In this document: positions 6,253 through 13,861 of the stretch, in pieces | How positions within the stretch are numbered: position 1 is the stretch's first letter | Layout: each line of letters begins with the position of its first letter | NCBI RefSeq assembly: GCF_001434785.1 | Contig: NZ_AZDT01000024.1 | Coordinates: forward strand, 1 to 36,235 | Origin: Levilactobacillus namurensis DSM 19117 | GTDB taxonomy: Bacteria > Bacillota > Bacilli > Lactobacillales > Lactobacillaceae | Length of the DNA stretch: 36,235 nt | Direction of reading: 5' to 3' | The notes under the pieces: model-generated | What the model was told of the DNA's origin: nothing | The model's input: only the letters and a program-made list of their open reading frames with translations | The model's database searches: none | Made by a program: the position numbers and the translations under genes

Positions 6253-8829
6253 ATGACCACAGCGTATCTTAAAACGATTTTCCGAGAAATCTGGCGCTCT
6301 AAGGCCCGTTTCTTCTCCATTCTCCTGATCATCTTCTTGGGGGTGGCGTTCTACACCGGTATCCGGGCGGCGGGTCCCGACATGTCCCAGGCCGCTACGA
6401 GCTACTTTCACCGCCAGCGGCTAGCGACCAATAGCGTCCAGTCCTCGTTGGGGTTGACTCAGGCGGATACGGCCATTTTGAATCAGCACCGCGACCGGTT
6501 CCGATACCAGACGGAACGGTATCTCGACGTCAGTCAGCGGAACAATAATCGGGTGGTCCGGGTCGCCGAGTTACCCACTGTCCAGCGGGTCAACCGGTTA
6601 CGCGTGACGCAGGGACGCCTGCCGCGCCACGCGAACGAGATCGTCCTCGACACCCAGGCGCGGGTCCTCCAGCCTAGCTTGAAGGTGGGGCGGACTTACC
6701 GGATCGCCAGTACGGCGGCTGTGAACCGCCAGTTCACCCGGCGGACCTTTAAAATCGTGGGCTTCGTGAATTCGCCGCGCTACCTGGAGAACGTGAGTCG
6801 GGGCGTCACCACGGTCGGTAAGGGGACCCTGGACTACCTGGCGTATGTCCGGCCCCAGACCTTAACGGGTAACGTGCCGACGCGCCTGGACGTCCAATTT
6901 AAGAACCTCCAGAACGTCCAGCCCTACAGCGCGCGTTATAAACGGTTAAACCGGCAGAATACAGCGGACTTGAAACGCTGGCTCCGGCCACGCGCGCAAC
7001 AACGCCAACACCAATTGCAGCAACGGGCGACGGCGAAACTGGCGCCCCTCAAGCGCCAAGTGGCCGCCATGCAGGGCCAAGTTCCGGCGAACACCCCGCA
7101 ACTGGTTCAACTGACCGCGCAGTTGCGCCGGGCGCAGGCCAAGGTCCAAGCGATTCCGCGGGCCACCTACGTCTACACGGACCGGACCGATAATCCAGGT
7201 TACACCGAGTATCACGAGAATACCCAGCGAATCGTCGCCTTATCGACGGTCTTTCCACTCTTCTTCATCGCCATCGCGGCGTTGATCTGCCTGACCACCA
7301 TGACTCGGATGGTCGAGGAGTTGCGCTTGCAGATGGGGACGCTCAAGGGCCTGGGCTACAGCAACGCCGCTGTAGGCAGTGAGTTCATGATTTACGGGGG
7401 CTTAGCGGCGTTACTGGGGACCGCGCTGGGCGTGGTCTTCGGCGTGAACTTCTTCCCCCAATTCATCGCCCAAGCCTATGGCAGTATGTATAATCTGCCA
7501 GCGATTACCGTGCAGTACCTGTGGGGCGACATTGGCGTGGCTCTAGTCATTGCGTTAGCTTGCACCCTGGGTATCGCGGCCATCGTCTTACGAGTCGACT
7601 TGCGAAGCCTGCCCGCCCAGCTATTGCAACCCAAGGCACCTAAGGCGGGAAAGACGCTGCTGTTGGAACGCTGGACGGGCTTCTGGCGGCACCTGAACTT
7701 CAACCATAAAATTACCCTGCGAAACCTCTTTCGGTACAAGCAGCGTATGCTGATGACCGTTTTGGGCATCGCAGGGTGCATGGCCATGATGATCACGGGT
7801 TTCGGGCTCAAAGACTCGATTGGCGACATCAGTACCAAGCAATTCAACGACCTCTGGCACTACGACGCCATGGTGACCCGGAGTGGCCGGGAAACGGCCG
7901 CTCAGCGGAAAGCCTTGCGGCAATCAGCAACGTATCGCCGGAGCCTGACGTTGAGTTCGCAAAAGGCCACGGTCACCCAGAGTGGGGTGGCCGAACAGAC
8001 CGTGACCTTGGGGGTTCCGCGCACCCCGGACCGGCTGAACCGGTTCGTCACGCTCCGTGACCGGCAGACCCATCAGACCTACCGGGTCACGACCCAGGGA
8101 GCCGTGATCGACGAGAAGCTGGCCAAGCTCTACGGTGTGAAGGTGGGCGACCGGCTGACCGTGAAACCGGCGGGACAGACCGCCCGGCGCGTGAAAGTCG
8201 CGGCCGTTGCGGAAAATTACGTGAACCACTTTATCTACCTGAGTCCGACCTATTACCGACAGGTCTTCGGCAAGCAACCGACCTACAATAGTAACCTAGT
8301 CCAGTTCACCCACGATAGCGAACGGGCGGGCAACGATTATGCGGATGGCTTGTTGCGGCACGCGGGCTTCTTGAACGTCACGCTGATGCGGACGGAACGC
8401 CAGACCACCTTCAAGACCTTTGACAGCATGAACCTGGTGGTCCTGATCTTCGTGATCTCCGCGGGGGCCCTGGCGCTGGTGGTGCTCTACAATCTGACCA
8501 ACATCAACGTGTCCGAGCGAATTCGGGAGTTGTCGACGATCAAGGTCTTGGGCTTCTATGACGGGGAGGTCACCCTGTACATCTTCCGGGAGAACCTGAT
8601 ATTGACGGGGATGGGCATCGTCGTGGGCTGTTTCTTAGGTAATTGGCTGCACACCTATATCCTGCAAACGGCGGAGACCAACGCGCTGATGTTCTCGCCG
8701 GGGATCCACTGGCTCAGTTACCTGTATTCGGCAGTCTTGACGGTAGTGTTTAGCTTGCTGGTCATGGGCTTGATGCACCGCAAGTTAAAACGCGTGAACA
8801 TGCTCGACGCCCTCCAGTCGGTCGATTAA
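6253..8829 (+). CDS. FtsX-type ABC transporter permease with two FtsX domains
   Basis: About 858 aa. An N-terminal membrane helix (FFSILLIIFLGVAFYTGI) leads to an extracellular MacB-like domain with a Gln/Ala/Arg-rich probable coiled coil (about 225-310). The first FtsX domain follows (about 330-450, three helices), then helix 5 (MLMTVLGIAGCMAMMITGFG), a second extracellular domain and a second FtsX domain with three C-terminal helices, about eight helices in all. Such double-FtsX permeases are expected to work without a second permease. I place the start at ATG 6253, which has AGGTGA 5 nt upstream; GTG 6244 and ATG 6247 are in frame but badly spaced. It partners the ATPase encoded just upstream. 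The coiled coil may reach into the cell wall. Confidence 0.9.
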   Translation: MTTAYLKTIFREIWRSKARFFSILLIIFLGVAFYTGIRAAGPDMSQAATSYFHRQRLATNSVQSSLGLTQADTAILNQHRDRFRYQTERYLDVSQRNNNRVVRVAELPTVQRVNRLRVTQGRLPRHANEIVLDTQARVLQPSLKVGRTYRIASTAAVNRQFTRRTFKIVGFVNSPRYLENVSRGVTTVGKGTLDYLAYVRPQTLTGNVPTRLDVQFKNLQNVQPYSARYKRLNRQNTADLKRWLRPRAQQRQHQLQQRATAKLAPLKRQVAAMQGQVPANTPQLVQLTAQLRRAQAKVQAIPRATYVYTDRTDNPGYTEYHENTQRIVALSTVFPLFFIAIAALICLTTMTRMVEELRLQMGTLKGLGYSNAAVGSEFMIYGGLAALLGTALGVVFGVNFFPQFIAQAYGSMYNLPAITVQYLWGDIGVALVIALACTLGIAAIVLRVDLRSLPAQLLQPKAPKAGKTLLLERWTGFWRHLNFNHKITLRNLFRYKQRMLMTVLGIAGCMAMMITGFGLKDSIGDISTKQFNDLWHYDAMVTRSGRETAAQRKALRQSATYRRSLTLSSQKATVTQSGVAEQTVTLGVPRTPDRLNRFVTLRDRQTHQTYRVTTQGAVIDEKLAKLYGVKVGDRLTVKPAGQTARRVKVAAVAENYVNHFIYLSPTYYRQVFGKQPTYNSNLVQFTHDSERAGNDYADGLLRHAGFLNVTLMRTERQTTFKTFDSMNLVVLIFVISAGALALVVLYNLTNINVSERIRELSTIKVLGFYDGEVTLYIFRENLILTGMGIVVGCFLGNWLHTYILQTAETNALMFSPGIHWLSYLYSAVLTVVFSLLVMGLMHRKLKRVNMLDALQSVD

Positions 8830-8837
8830 CCAGACCC

Positions 8838-8868
8838 TTGACTGAGAGGTAGGTCGAAGTTCTACACT
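8838..8868 (+). promoter_or_regulatory. Probable promoter of the aldo/keto reductase gene
   Basis: TTGACT (8838-8843) and TACACT (8863-8868) are separated by 19 bp, longer than the usual 17 bp and typical of MerR-activated promoters. However, no clear dyad fills the spacer, so MerR control is only a possibility. Confidence 0.5.
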
Positions 8869-8901
8869 AAAATTGAAGGAAGTATCTGAAAGGAAGGTAT
8901 C

Positions 8902-9882
8902 ATGATGAAATATCGTTCATTTGGCAAGACTGGGTATCAGATTAGTGAAGTGTCGTTGGGCACTTGGCAGTTAGGCGGCAAGTGGGGCGCACCGTTTAGT
9001 GAACAGGATGCCCGGGACACGTTGGCGGAAGCTTACGACCAGGGCGTTAACTTCTTCGATACCGCCGATGGGTATCAAGACGGTCGCAGTGAACAGGCCG
9101 TGGGGCAGTTCTTGAAGCAGCACCCCGACGTGCACTTCACCACCAAGATTGGGCGGAAGGAAGAGCCCCTGTCGGCGGAACATTTTGACGCGCAACACGT
9201 GGACCGTTACGTCGACGAATCCCTACAGAACATGGGGGTCGATGCCTTGGATATGGTGTTGTTACACTGCCCACCGACCGACATCTACTACCAACCCGAG
9301 ACTTTTTTCGAGCTGGATAAGCTCAAGCAGGCGGGGAAGATTCGCCATTACGGGGTCAGTGTGGAAAAGGTCGAACAAGCCATTAAGGCCATGGATTACG
9401 ATGTCTCGGCCGTCGAAATCATTTTCAACATGTTCCGCTTGCGGCCAGCGAAGTTGTTCTTCGACTTAGCTAAGCGTCAGAATGTGGGGATCTTGGCTCG
9501 GGTGCCGTTGGCTAGTGGCCTTCTGACCGGGAAGTTTACGGCCGATACGCAGTTTGCACCGGAAGACCACCGGAACAATAACCGGGACGGTCAGCACTTC
9601 GACAAAGGGGAGACCTTCTCCGGTGTGGATTACTTAACGGGTGTCAAGGTCGCCGCAGAGTTGAAGGACCGCTTGGGAACGGATAACCTGGCAGGGACGG
9701 CGTTACGGTACATCTTGATGTACGATGCCGTTTCAGCGGTGATTCCGGGAGCCAGCACGCCGAACCAGATTGAACGCAATACCAGTGCGGCTGAATTGCC
9801 AGCCTTAACGGATGCGCAGATGGCGGTGGTTCAAGACGTCTATGATCGATACTTGAAGAATCCGGTGGACTACCTCTGGTAA
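8902..9882 (+). CDS. Aldo/keto reductase
   Basis: 326 aa, a full-length single-domain AKR (TIM barrel, NADPH-dependent reduction of aldehydes and ketones in the cytoplasm). The catalytic tetrad is visible: D53 and Y58 in FFDTADGY, K82 in TTKIG, H122 in VLLHCP. C-terminal AVIPGASTPNQIERN (about 285-300) is the usual NADP-binding loop. It begins MKYRSFGKTGYQISEVSLGTW, typical of AKRs annotated as general stress or ion-channel-like reductases. ATG 8902 is adjacent to ATG 8905; AGGAAGG sits 4 or 7 nt upstream, so the second may be the real start. It has its own promoter 72 nt after the permease gene and a strong terminator, so it is probably independent of the exporter. Confidence 0.93.
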   Translation: MMKYRSFGKTGYQISEVSLGTWQLGGKWGAPFSEQDARDTLAEAYDQGVNFFDTADGYQDGRSEQAVGQFLKQHPDVHFTTKIGRKEEPLSAEHFDAQHVDRYVDESLQNMGVDALDMVLLHCPPTDIYYQPETFFELDKLKQAGKIRHYGVSVEKVEQAIKAMDYDVSAVEIIFNMFRLRPAKLFFDLAKRQNVGILARVPLASGLLTGKFTADTQFAPEDHRNNNRDGQHFDKGETFSGVDYLTGVKVAAELKDRLGTDNLAGTALRYILMYDAVSAVIPGASTPNQIERNTSAAELPALTDAQMAVVQDVYDRYLKNPVDYLW

Positions 9883-9899
9883 GCCATCAGACGATGACA

Positions 9900-9949
9900 A
9901 ACAGCGGCACAATCGTCTCTCCTAGAGAAACGGTCGTGCCGCTGTTTTT
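9900..9949 (+). terminator. Rho-independent terminator
   Basis: Long stem CAGCGGCAC (9902-9910) with GTGCCGCTG (9936-9944), an inner TCTC/GAGA pairing and a run of six T. It follows the aldo/keto reductase gene. Confidence 0.9.
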
Positions 9950-9950
9950 T

Positions 9951-10256
9951 ATTGGGTTAGGATTTGATGGAAATTGAGCGTGTGGCGAAAACTTAGATTT
10001 TGGTGTATTCAAAAAGGCTTAACGGATTAAACGCCATCGTACATAACATATAACCTATCCAGTGAATATATTATATTTTTTATAAAGTTTATACCATTGA
10101 CTATATTCCCTTGATATAATATTCTATTAGTGACACGGTAGGAACACCCATTGACGTTGTATCAGCTTGGGGTCAAGGATACTTTAATAAGATGGGATTA
10201 GATTTAAGTTGTAGAGCCATTGCTTTCCTTTTTATACCATTTTTTAGGAGGATCTT
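9951..10256 (+). promoter_or_regulatory. AT-rich intergenic region with promoter
   Basis: No gene is seen. The base composition changes sharply to AT-rich. A promoter for the small membrane protein is likely: an extended -10 TG-A-TATAAT at 10112-10120, or TTGACT (10097-10102) with TATTCT (10120-10125) at 17 bp. This would leave a 5' leader of about 125 nt, in which I find no regulatory RNA that I recognise. Confidence 0.5.
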
Positions 10257-10517
10257 ATGCAGGTGCCGTATTGGTTGTCTATTTTTATTATTTTCGTTCC
10301 ATTTCTTTTAAGGATGATTATTAAAAGAGAGCTTAGTCCTAAGATGCAACAGCTATTAACTAGTAATTTAATCACATATATATTGGTATTGATGGTCTCT
10401 ATTTTAATTATAAATTCTCGATTTAAACCTATCTCAATATCAGTTATTTTTTGGGCAATTATTTTTAACCTATTATTCGATTTTATTTTTTACTTAATTA
10501 GCAAGGTTAGTCATTAA
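10257..10517 (+). CDS. Small three-helix membrane protein, unknown
   Basis: 86 aa, with an excellent ribosome site (TAGGAGG, 6 nt before ATG). Three hydrophobic segments are visible: about 6-21 (WLSIFIIFVPFLLRMI), 38-53 (LITYILVLMVSILIIN) and 62-82 (SVIFWAIIFNLLFDFIFYLI), with a positively charged loop (KRELSPK) after the first. Codon use is strongly AT-biased, unlike the GC-rich genes on both sides, which suggests horizontal origin. The size and topology resemble small immunity-type membrane proteins, but no bacteriocin gene is visible nearby, so no function is assigned. It converges on the next gene with only 28 bp between. Confidence 0.65.
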   Translation: MQVPYWLSIFIIFVPFLLRMIIKRELSPKMQQLLTSNLITYILVLMVSILIINSRFKPISISVIFWAIIFNLLFDFIFYLISKVSH

Positions 10518-10545
10518 TCGAATTGTCTAAGCCTAAGCAATCTCA

Positions 10546-11343
10546 TTACATCAACTCCGAGTTGGCAATTTCAGTGTACATTTTTCTTCCACCAACTAAG
10601 TAGTTACTGTAGTACATACTAGGAACATCATCGTCTGACTGTCCCTCCGTCATGAAGGGTTGGTGCAAGTTAATGACGTCAAGACGGTACTGGACTTTTC
10701 CATGTTGTGTCACTTTTTTAAAAGATAATCCTTTAAATTTCTTGTTCAGAAATAATTCGCGGGTGTTGCCATATACTTTAGTTCTTTGAATCTTTACCTG
10801 ATGGGTCGGTTTGTCTTTGGGTTTGTATTGAGATCCAGACGAGTATTTTCGATATTCGACATAGCCATTGGTACTTATGTGAAAGAGAGTGGTATCACGT
10901 CGCTGAGCGTTGGCCAACATTTTTCCTTGAAATAGTAGCCCAGAACTATAAGCAGGCATGTAAGCCGGACGAGAAACACGTTTAAAATTTTGGGGATGGT
11001 TTGAAATTTGAGAACTAATAAAATCGTAGGGGCGATTATGCGGTCGGTTTTTGTTGTACAAAGAGTAATTTAAAAGCGGCAAACTGAGCGTGATGGTATG
11101 ATTGTCTTTGAATCCTTGGAGAATAGTTCCCTTGGGAATCTTAATGAATTGATGGCCACCATCTTCAAATTGAACACGGACTTTAGTTGAGTGAATGGCC
11201 TGGTAATATTTGAACTTATAGAGCTTATTGGCGGGTACTTGTTCATTTCCAATTTGGTAGGATTTGGCCTGTGATTGGGTGGAAGATAGAAAAAAAGCGA
11301 GTATAGCAATAGTGGGAATGAGTAGGATCTTATTTAACTTCAT
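10546..11343 (-). CDS. Secreted protein, paralogue of the 17991-18887 product
   Basis: 265 aa with a signal peptide (KILLIPTIAILAFFLSS, likely cut after SQA near residue 26). The mature protein is basic and beta-rich, with no known domain recognised. It shares an ordered series of motifs with the protein encoded at 17991-18887: IPKGT (69-73), FKRVSRPAYMPAYSSG (120-135), a GYVE strand (160-163), YRLDVINLHQP (219-229) and a C-terminal GG-x-x-x-YT/YY motif. This makes the two clear paralogues of one secreted family. The ATG has AGGAAGG 8 nt upstream. The gene is AT-rich relative to its paralogue and belongs to the same compositional island as the small membrane protein. No wall anchor is seen. 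Confidence 0.75.
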   Translation of the reverse strand: MKLNKILLIPTIAILAFFLSSTQSQAKSYQIGNEQVPANKLYKFKYYQAIHSTKVRVQFEDGGHQFIKIPKGTILQGFKDNHTITLSLPLLNYSLYNKNRPHNRPYDFISSQISNHPQNFKRVSRPAYMPAYSSGLLFQGKMLANAQRRDTTLFHISTNGYVEYRKYSSGSQYKPKDKPTHQVKIQRTKVYGNTRELFLNKKFKGLSFKKVTQHGKVQYRLDVINLHQPFMTEGQSDDDVPSMYYSNYLVGGRKMYTEIANSELM

Positions 11344-11724
11344 GAAGATTATTCCTTCCTGGGATATTTTTTCTTATTGTAGCTCGCTCGTTTTATGAAT
11401 TGGTACCTTACGCAAATTCGGTTGTACGATGTGTGGAATTTGCTTACGTGAATAGTTAAGATTCTGAAAATCATAAAAGATTAAAAGAAAATTTTGTGGG
11501 TTACTGATTCTAGCGTTAATGGGTTTAACGTCAAATGACCGCTTCCGTGATTTTACGGAAGCGGTCATTTGAGTAAGACAGATATGGTTTGAATTCAGCA
11601 AAAGGGGGATTAGCGCCCCTCATTCATTGCAAAGGAGGCCTTTATGTCAGTCGCTTGCTAGTTGTGATTGGTAGGCGAATCTAAAACAGGCATGGTTAAA
11701 ATGACTGCTTTAACCAGATGCGTC
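11344..11724. other. Intergenic region with a long perfect hairpin and a mini-ORF
   Basis: No gene of ordinary size. Contents: the upstream region of the minus-strand secreted-protein gene; a perfect 17-bp inverted repeat (separate entry); a GGGG/CCCC mini-hairpin near 11605-11619; a consensus ribosome site AAAGGAGG (about 11631-11638) followed by a five-codon ORF ATG...TAG (11644-11661, MSVAC); and TGGTTAAA (11693-11700) with TTTAACCA (11709-11716), probably the weak terminator of the aminopeptidase gene on the minus strand. The ribosome site before a five-codon frame may be the relic of a lost gene. Confidence 0.5.
11532..11571. repeat. Perfect 17-bp inverted repeat (hairpin)
   Basis: CAAATGACCGCTTCCGT (11532-11548) and its exact reverse complement (11555-11571) flank the 6-nt loop GATTTT. 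The stem ends in ATTTG rather than a long U run on either strand, so it is a weak terminator at best; it stands about 190 nt from the nearest gene. Confidence 0.8.
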
Positions 11725-12519
11725 TTATTTTAAGAGGTACTTGGCGTCAAATTCGGGGTCCTGGGACGTTAAAATCTTAGGGCCATCCTTAGTAATCGCC
11801 AGGGTGTGCTCGTATTGGCAAGACAGAGAGCCGTCAGCTGAAACGTAGTATTCCCAGTTGTCCTTATCGATCTTGTCAGCCAGTTCGAAAGTTCCCAAGT
11901 TGACCATGGGTTCGATGGTGATGACCATGCCTTCGCGAAGCCGAATCCCGTGACCGGCCTCACCGTAGGCGGGAACGTCTGGTTCTTCGTGCATTTCAGT
12001 TCCGATGCCGTGGCCAATTAGGTCGCGGACGTCTCCCATGTGGTGTTGAGTTTCGACGAAGTCCTGGATGGCCGCACCAATGTCGCCAATCCGGTTGCCA
12101 ATGACGGCTTGGTCGATGCCCAGGTAGAGGGACTTCTTGGTCACGTCCATGAGACGTTTAACGTCATCACTCACGTCTCCCACGGCGTAGGCCCAGCAGG
12201 AATCGGCTTGGTAACCGTCAAGGGAGACGGTCATGTCGACCTTGACCAGGTCACCGTTCTTCAACAGGCGTCCCTTTTGGGGTGCCATGTGGGCGACTTC
12301 ATCGTTGATGCTGATGCAGGTCGCGTAGTGGTAGCCGTCGACGTCCTTTTCGGACGGGATGGCCCCATGATCGGCGCAATATTGCGTAGTGAACTTTTCG
12401 ATTTCCCAGCTGTCGATACCGGGCTTGATCAGGTCGCGTAACCCGATGTGAATGTTGGCCAATAAGGTACCGGCTTCATTCATCTTTTCAATTTCGCGGG
12501 GTGATTTAATGGTAATCAA
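11725..12519 (-). CDS. map: Type I methionyl aminopeptidase
   Basis: 264 aa. Removes the N-terminal methionine from new proteins in the cytoplasm. The pita-bread fold and metal ligands are complete: D95 (VKVDMTVS), D106 (QADSCWAY), H170 (LIGHGIGTEMHEEP), E203 (ITIEPM) and E237 (CQYEHT), plus H77 and H177 at the substrate site. The start is TTG at 12519, supported by GGAGG 7 nt upstream and by the family N-terminus MITIKSPREIEKM. No N-terminal zinc-finger extension is present. The gene stands alone, with an in-line parS site about 75 nt upstream of its start. A weak hairpin lies at its 3' end. Confidence 0.96.
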   Translation of the reverse strand: MITIKSPREIEKMNEAGTLLANIHIGLRDLIKPGIDSWEIEKFTTQYCADHGAIPSEKDVDGYHYATCISINDEVAHMAPQKGRLLKNGDLVKVDMTVSLDGYQADSCWAYAVGDVSDDVKRLMDVTKKSLYLGIDQAVIGNRIGDIGAAIQDFVETQHHMGDVRDLIGHGIGTEMHEEPDVPAYGEAGHGIRLREGMVITIEPMVNLGTFELADKIDKDNWEYYVSADGSLSCQYEHTLAITKDGPKILTSQDPEFDAKYLLK

Positions 12520-12592
12520 AGCGATTCCTCCCTAAATGTCTAGTTAAGTTCACTGTACGCTAGTTTGGTGGAATTGACCAGCTTAGGGGGTG

Positions 12593-12608
12593 TGTTTCAC
12601 GTGAAACA
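12593..12608. promoter_or_regulatory. parS: parS site (ParB/Spo0J binding), perfect
   Basis: TGTTTCACGTGAAACA is an exact 16-bp palindrome matching the consensus firmicute parS, the CTP-dependent loading site of the chromosome-partition protein ParB. It is intergenic, between map and the zinc-ribbon gene. An identical copy is at 32048-32063 and a degenerate one at 18963-18978. Such sites cluster around the replication origin. Confidence 0.92.
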
Positions 12609-12622
12609 ACGGGTTGGTATCT

Positions 12623-13243
12623 TTAATGGGGGGCCTTCGAGTCTCCGTATTGGGCGGCTAGGGCCTGAACGTTAGTAGCTTGGTTGGGGTCGGCTAAAGT
12701 GTGCCGGACCACGCTTACCATAATCTTCCCTTGGGGGGCGTCGACCAGTAACTTGTCGGTCATCAGGGCGTGTTGCCAGCGAATCGTGGTGATGTCAGCG
12801 AAGTTGAAGAAGGAGTTCTTGCCGGAGAGGTGACCAGTGGCTTTAGAGACGCCCAAGAATAAAAGACCATCGGGTTCGAAGGTAACGTAATAGTAACGGT
12901 CGAAAAGTAGGCCAATCGCGCGGAACCAGAAATGCCAATGAAAGTCTTGGTAGAAACCGTAGATGTAGCGAACGTTGGGTGTGGTATAGCCGAGGGCGTG
13001 GCGGTAAGCCGTGAGGTACTTCCGGGCAGGACCGTTCTGAAATGGCGTGATGTCCACGTTGGGCGTTGCGCTAGTTGTGGTTTCTTGATTAGATTCAGTT
13101 CCGACCGTAGTGCTAGGTTGCGCAGAAGTCTGGACGTGCTGGGTAGCCTGGTCGGTCGCGGGTTGTGCCTGACCACAGAAGGGACAAAATGCGTCGTCCG
13201 CTTCAATGGCGTGCCCACAGTAAAGACAGTATTTTTGCATCAT
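12623..13243 (-). CDS. Zinc-ribbon protein with C-terminal PH-like domain
   Basis: 206 aa. The N-terminal zinc ribbon has C6/C9 and C20/C23 (YCLYCGH and FCPFCG). A Thr/Gln/Ser-rich linker follows (about 25-65) and then a globular domain (about 70-200). Its strands YYYVTFEPDGLLFLGVS and GKIMVSVVRH resemble bacterial PH-like domains found in membrane-associated proteins. There is no convincing transmembrane helix; the aromatic stretch WHFWFRAIGLLF could be a surface patch. Function unknown. ATG behind AGAGGAG. It lies 9 bp downstream of the other zinc-ribbon gene in the same direction, so they form an operon. Confidence 0.75.
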   Translation of the reverse strand: MMQKYCLYCGHAIEADDAFCPFCGQAQPATDQATQHVQTSAQPSTTVGTESNQETTTSATPNVDITPFQNGPARKYLTAYRHALGYTTPNVRYIYGFYQDFHWHFWFRAIGLLFDRYYYVTFEPDGLLFLGVSKATGHLSGKNSFFNFADITTIRWQHALMTDKLLVDAPQGKIMVSVVRHTLADPNQATNVQALAAQYGDSKAPH

Positions 13244-13252
13244 AATCTCCTC

Positions 13253-13681
13253 TTAACTGATAAAGGATAACGCGTAAAGAATGTTAAAGACACCGGAAAC
13301 CAGTCCCACCCACGCGAGAATCTTTTCGGTGTGGGTTAGTTGCTGGTTCAAGGCCAAAATGGAAAAGACGACGGCAATAATGCCGACGATACCCCAAAAG
13401 TTTAGCAACCAAGAAATCAAGCCGATGACTAGACCTAATAGGGCCATGCGGTTTAACGGCCGTTTGGTATTGTCATCTGGATTGACATTCGTCTGATGAA
13501 TATTGGGTTGGCCTTGCGTACTGGTCGTTTGAGCTTGCGTTTGCGTTGCTTGATTGGCCGGTCCCTGATTGGAAGTAGCGGTATCTATATGTAAAGCGGC
13601 TCCACAGTTGGGGCAGAACTGGGTTTCACTGGTAATGGGGTGACCACATTTAGGGCAAAAAGCTGGGGTTGAGTTGGTCAT
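13253..13681 (-). CDS. Zinc-ribbon membrane protein (DUF4190-like)
   Basis: 142 aa. Zinc ribbon C9/C12 and C23/C26 (FCPKCGH, FCPNCGA), a Gln/Thr-rich linker (about 35-75), then two membrane helices (LLGLVIGLISWLLNFWGIVGIIAVVFSILAL and ILAWVGLVSGVFNILYAL). The arrangement ribbon, disordered linker, short two-helix hydrophobic domain is common in lactobacilli and resembles DUF4190 proteins, for which no molecular role is settled. It is the first gene of a two-gene minus-strand operon with the other zinc-ribbon gene. The zinc ribbon closely resembles that of the PrsW-type protease at 24148-25350. Confidence 0.8.
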   Translation of the reverse strand: MTNSTPAFCPKCGHPITSETQFCPNCGAALHIDTATSNQGPANQATQTQAQTTSTQGQPNIHQTNVNPDDNTKRPLNRMALLGLVIGLISWLLNFWGIVGIIAVVFSILALNQQLTHTEKILAWVGLVSGVFNILYALSFIS

Positions 13682-13800
13682 GAAAATCGCACTCCTTATA
13701 AATTGTTTAATTAACTTCTAGTATTAATAAGTTAGTGCGCCGAAACAAGCTGAAAACGGCGGGGGCTTTTACCGTTGTTCCGGTTATCGAGGGGGAATCG

Positions 13801-13831
13801 TTGACTTAGAGTCCACTCTAAGCAGTATGCT
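13801..13831 (+). promoter_or_regulatory. MerR-type promoter with perfect dyad
   Basis: TTGACT (13801-13806) and TATGCT (13826-13831) are separated by exactly 19 bp. The dyad CTTAGAGT-CC-ACTCTAAG (13805-13822) lies between them, overlapping the end of the -35. A long spacer carrying a dyad is the hallmark of promoters activated by MerR-family regulators through DNA untwisting. It drives the SDR gene at 13862. No intact MerR gene is present in the window. Confidence 0.88.
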
Positions 13832-13861
13832 AAAAGTACTTTATTAGTAGGAGGCAATATC

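Noticed and set aside
5956-6411. 151-codon minus-strand frame across the ABC ATPase/permease junction
   Set aside because: Covers Walker B and signature motifs of the real ATPase on the plus strand; the translation is unlike a folded protein.
5542-8829. Bacitracin-type resistance module (BceAB)
   Set aside because: No BceRS two-component genes are adjacent, and the permease is a longer double-FtsX type; only a general exporter call is justified.
8838-8868. MerR-type control of the aldo/keto reductase promoter
   Set aside because: The 19-bp spacer fits, but no symmetric dyad lies within it, unlike the promoter at 13801-13831.
10192-10310. ATG frame of 39 codons (MGLDLSCRAIAF...) before the small membrane protein
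   Set aside because: No ribosome site, and it runs into the well-supported gene at 10257 in another frame.
11374-11601. 75-codon minus-strand frame upstream of the secreted-protein gene
   Set aside because: Contains the perfect 17-bp hairpin, has no ribosome site, and its translation resembles no protein.
12040-12441. 133-codon plus-strand frame inside map
   Set aside because: Shadow of the aminopeptidase gene, whose metal ligands are all on the minus strand.
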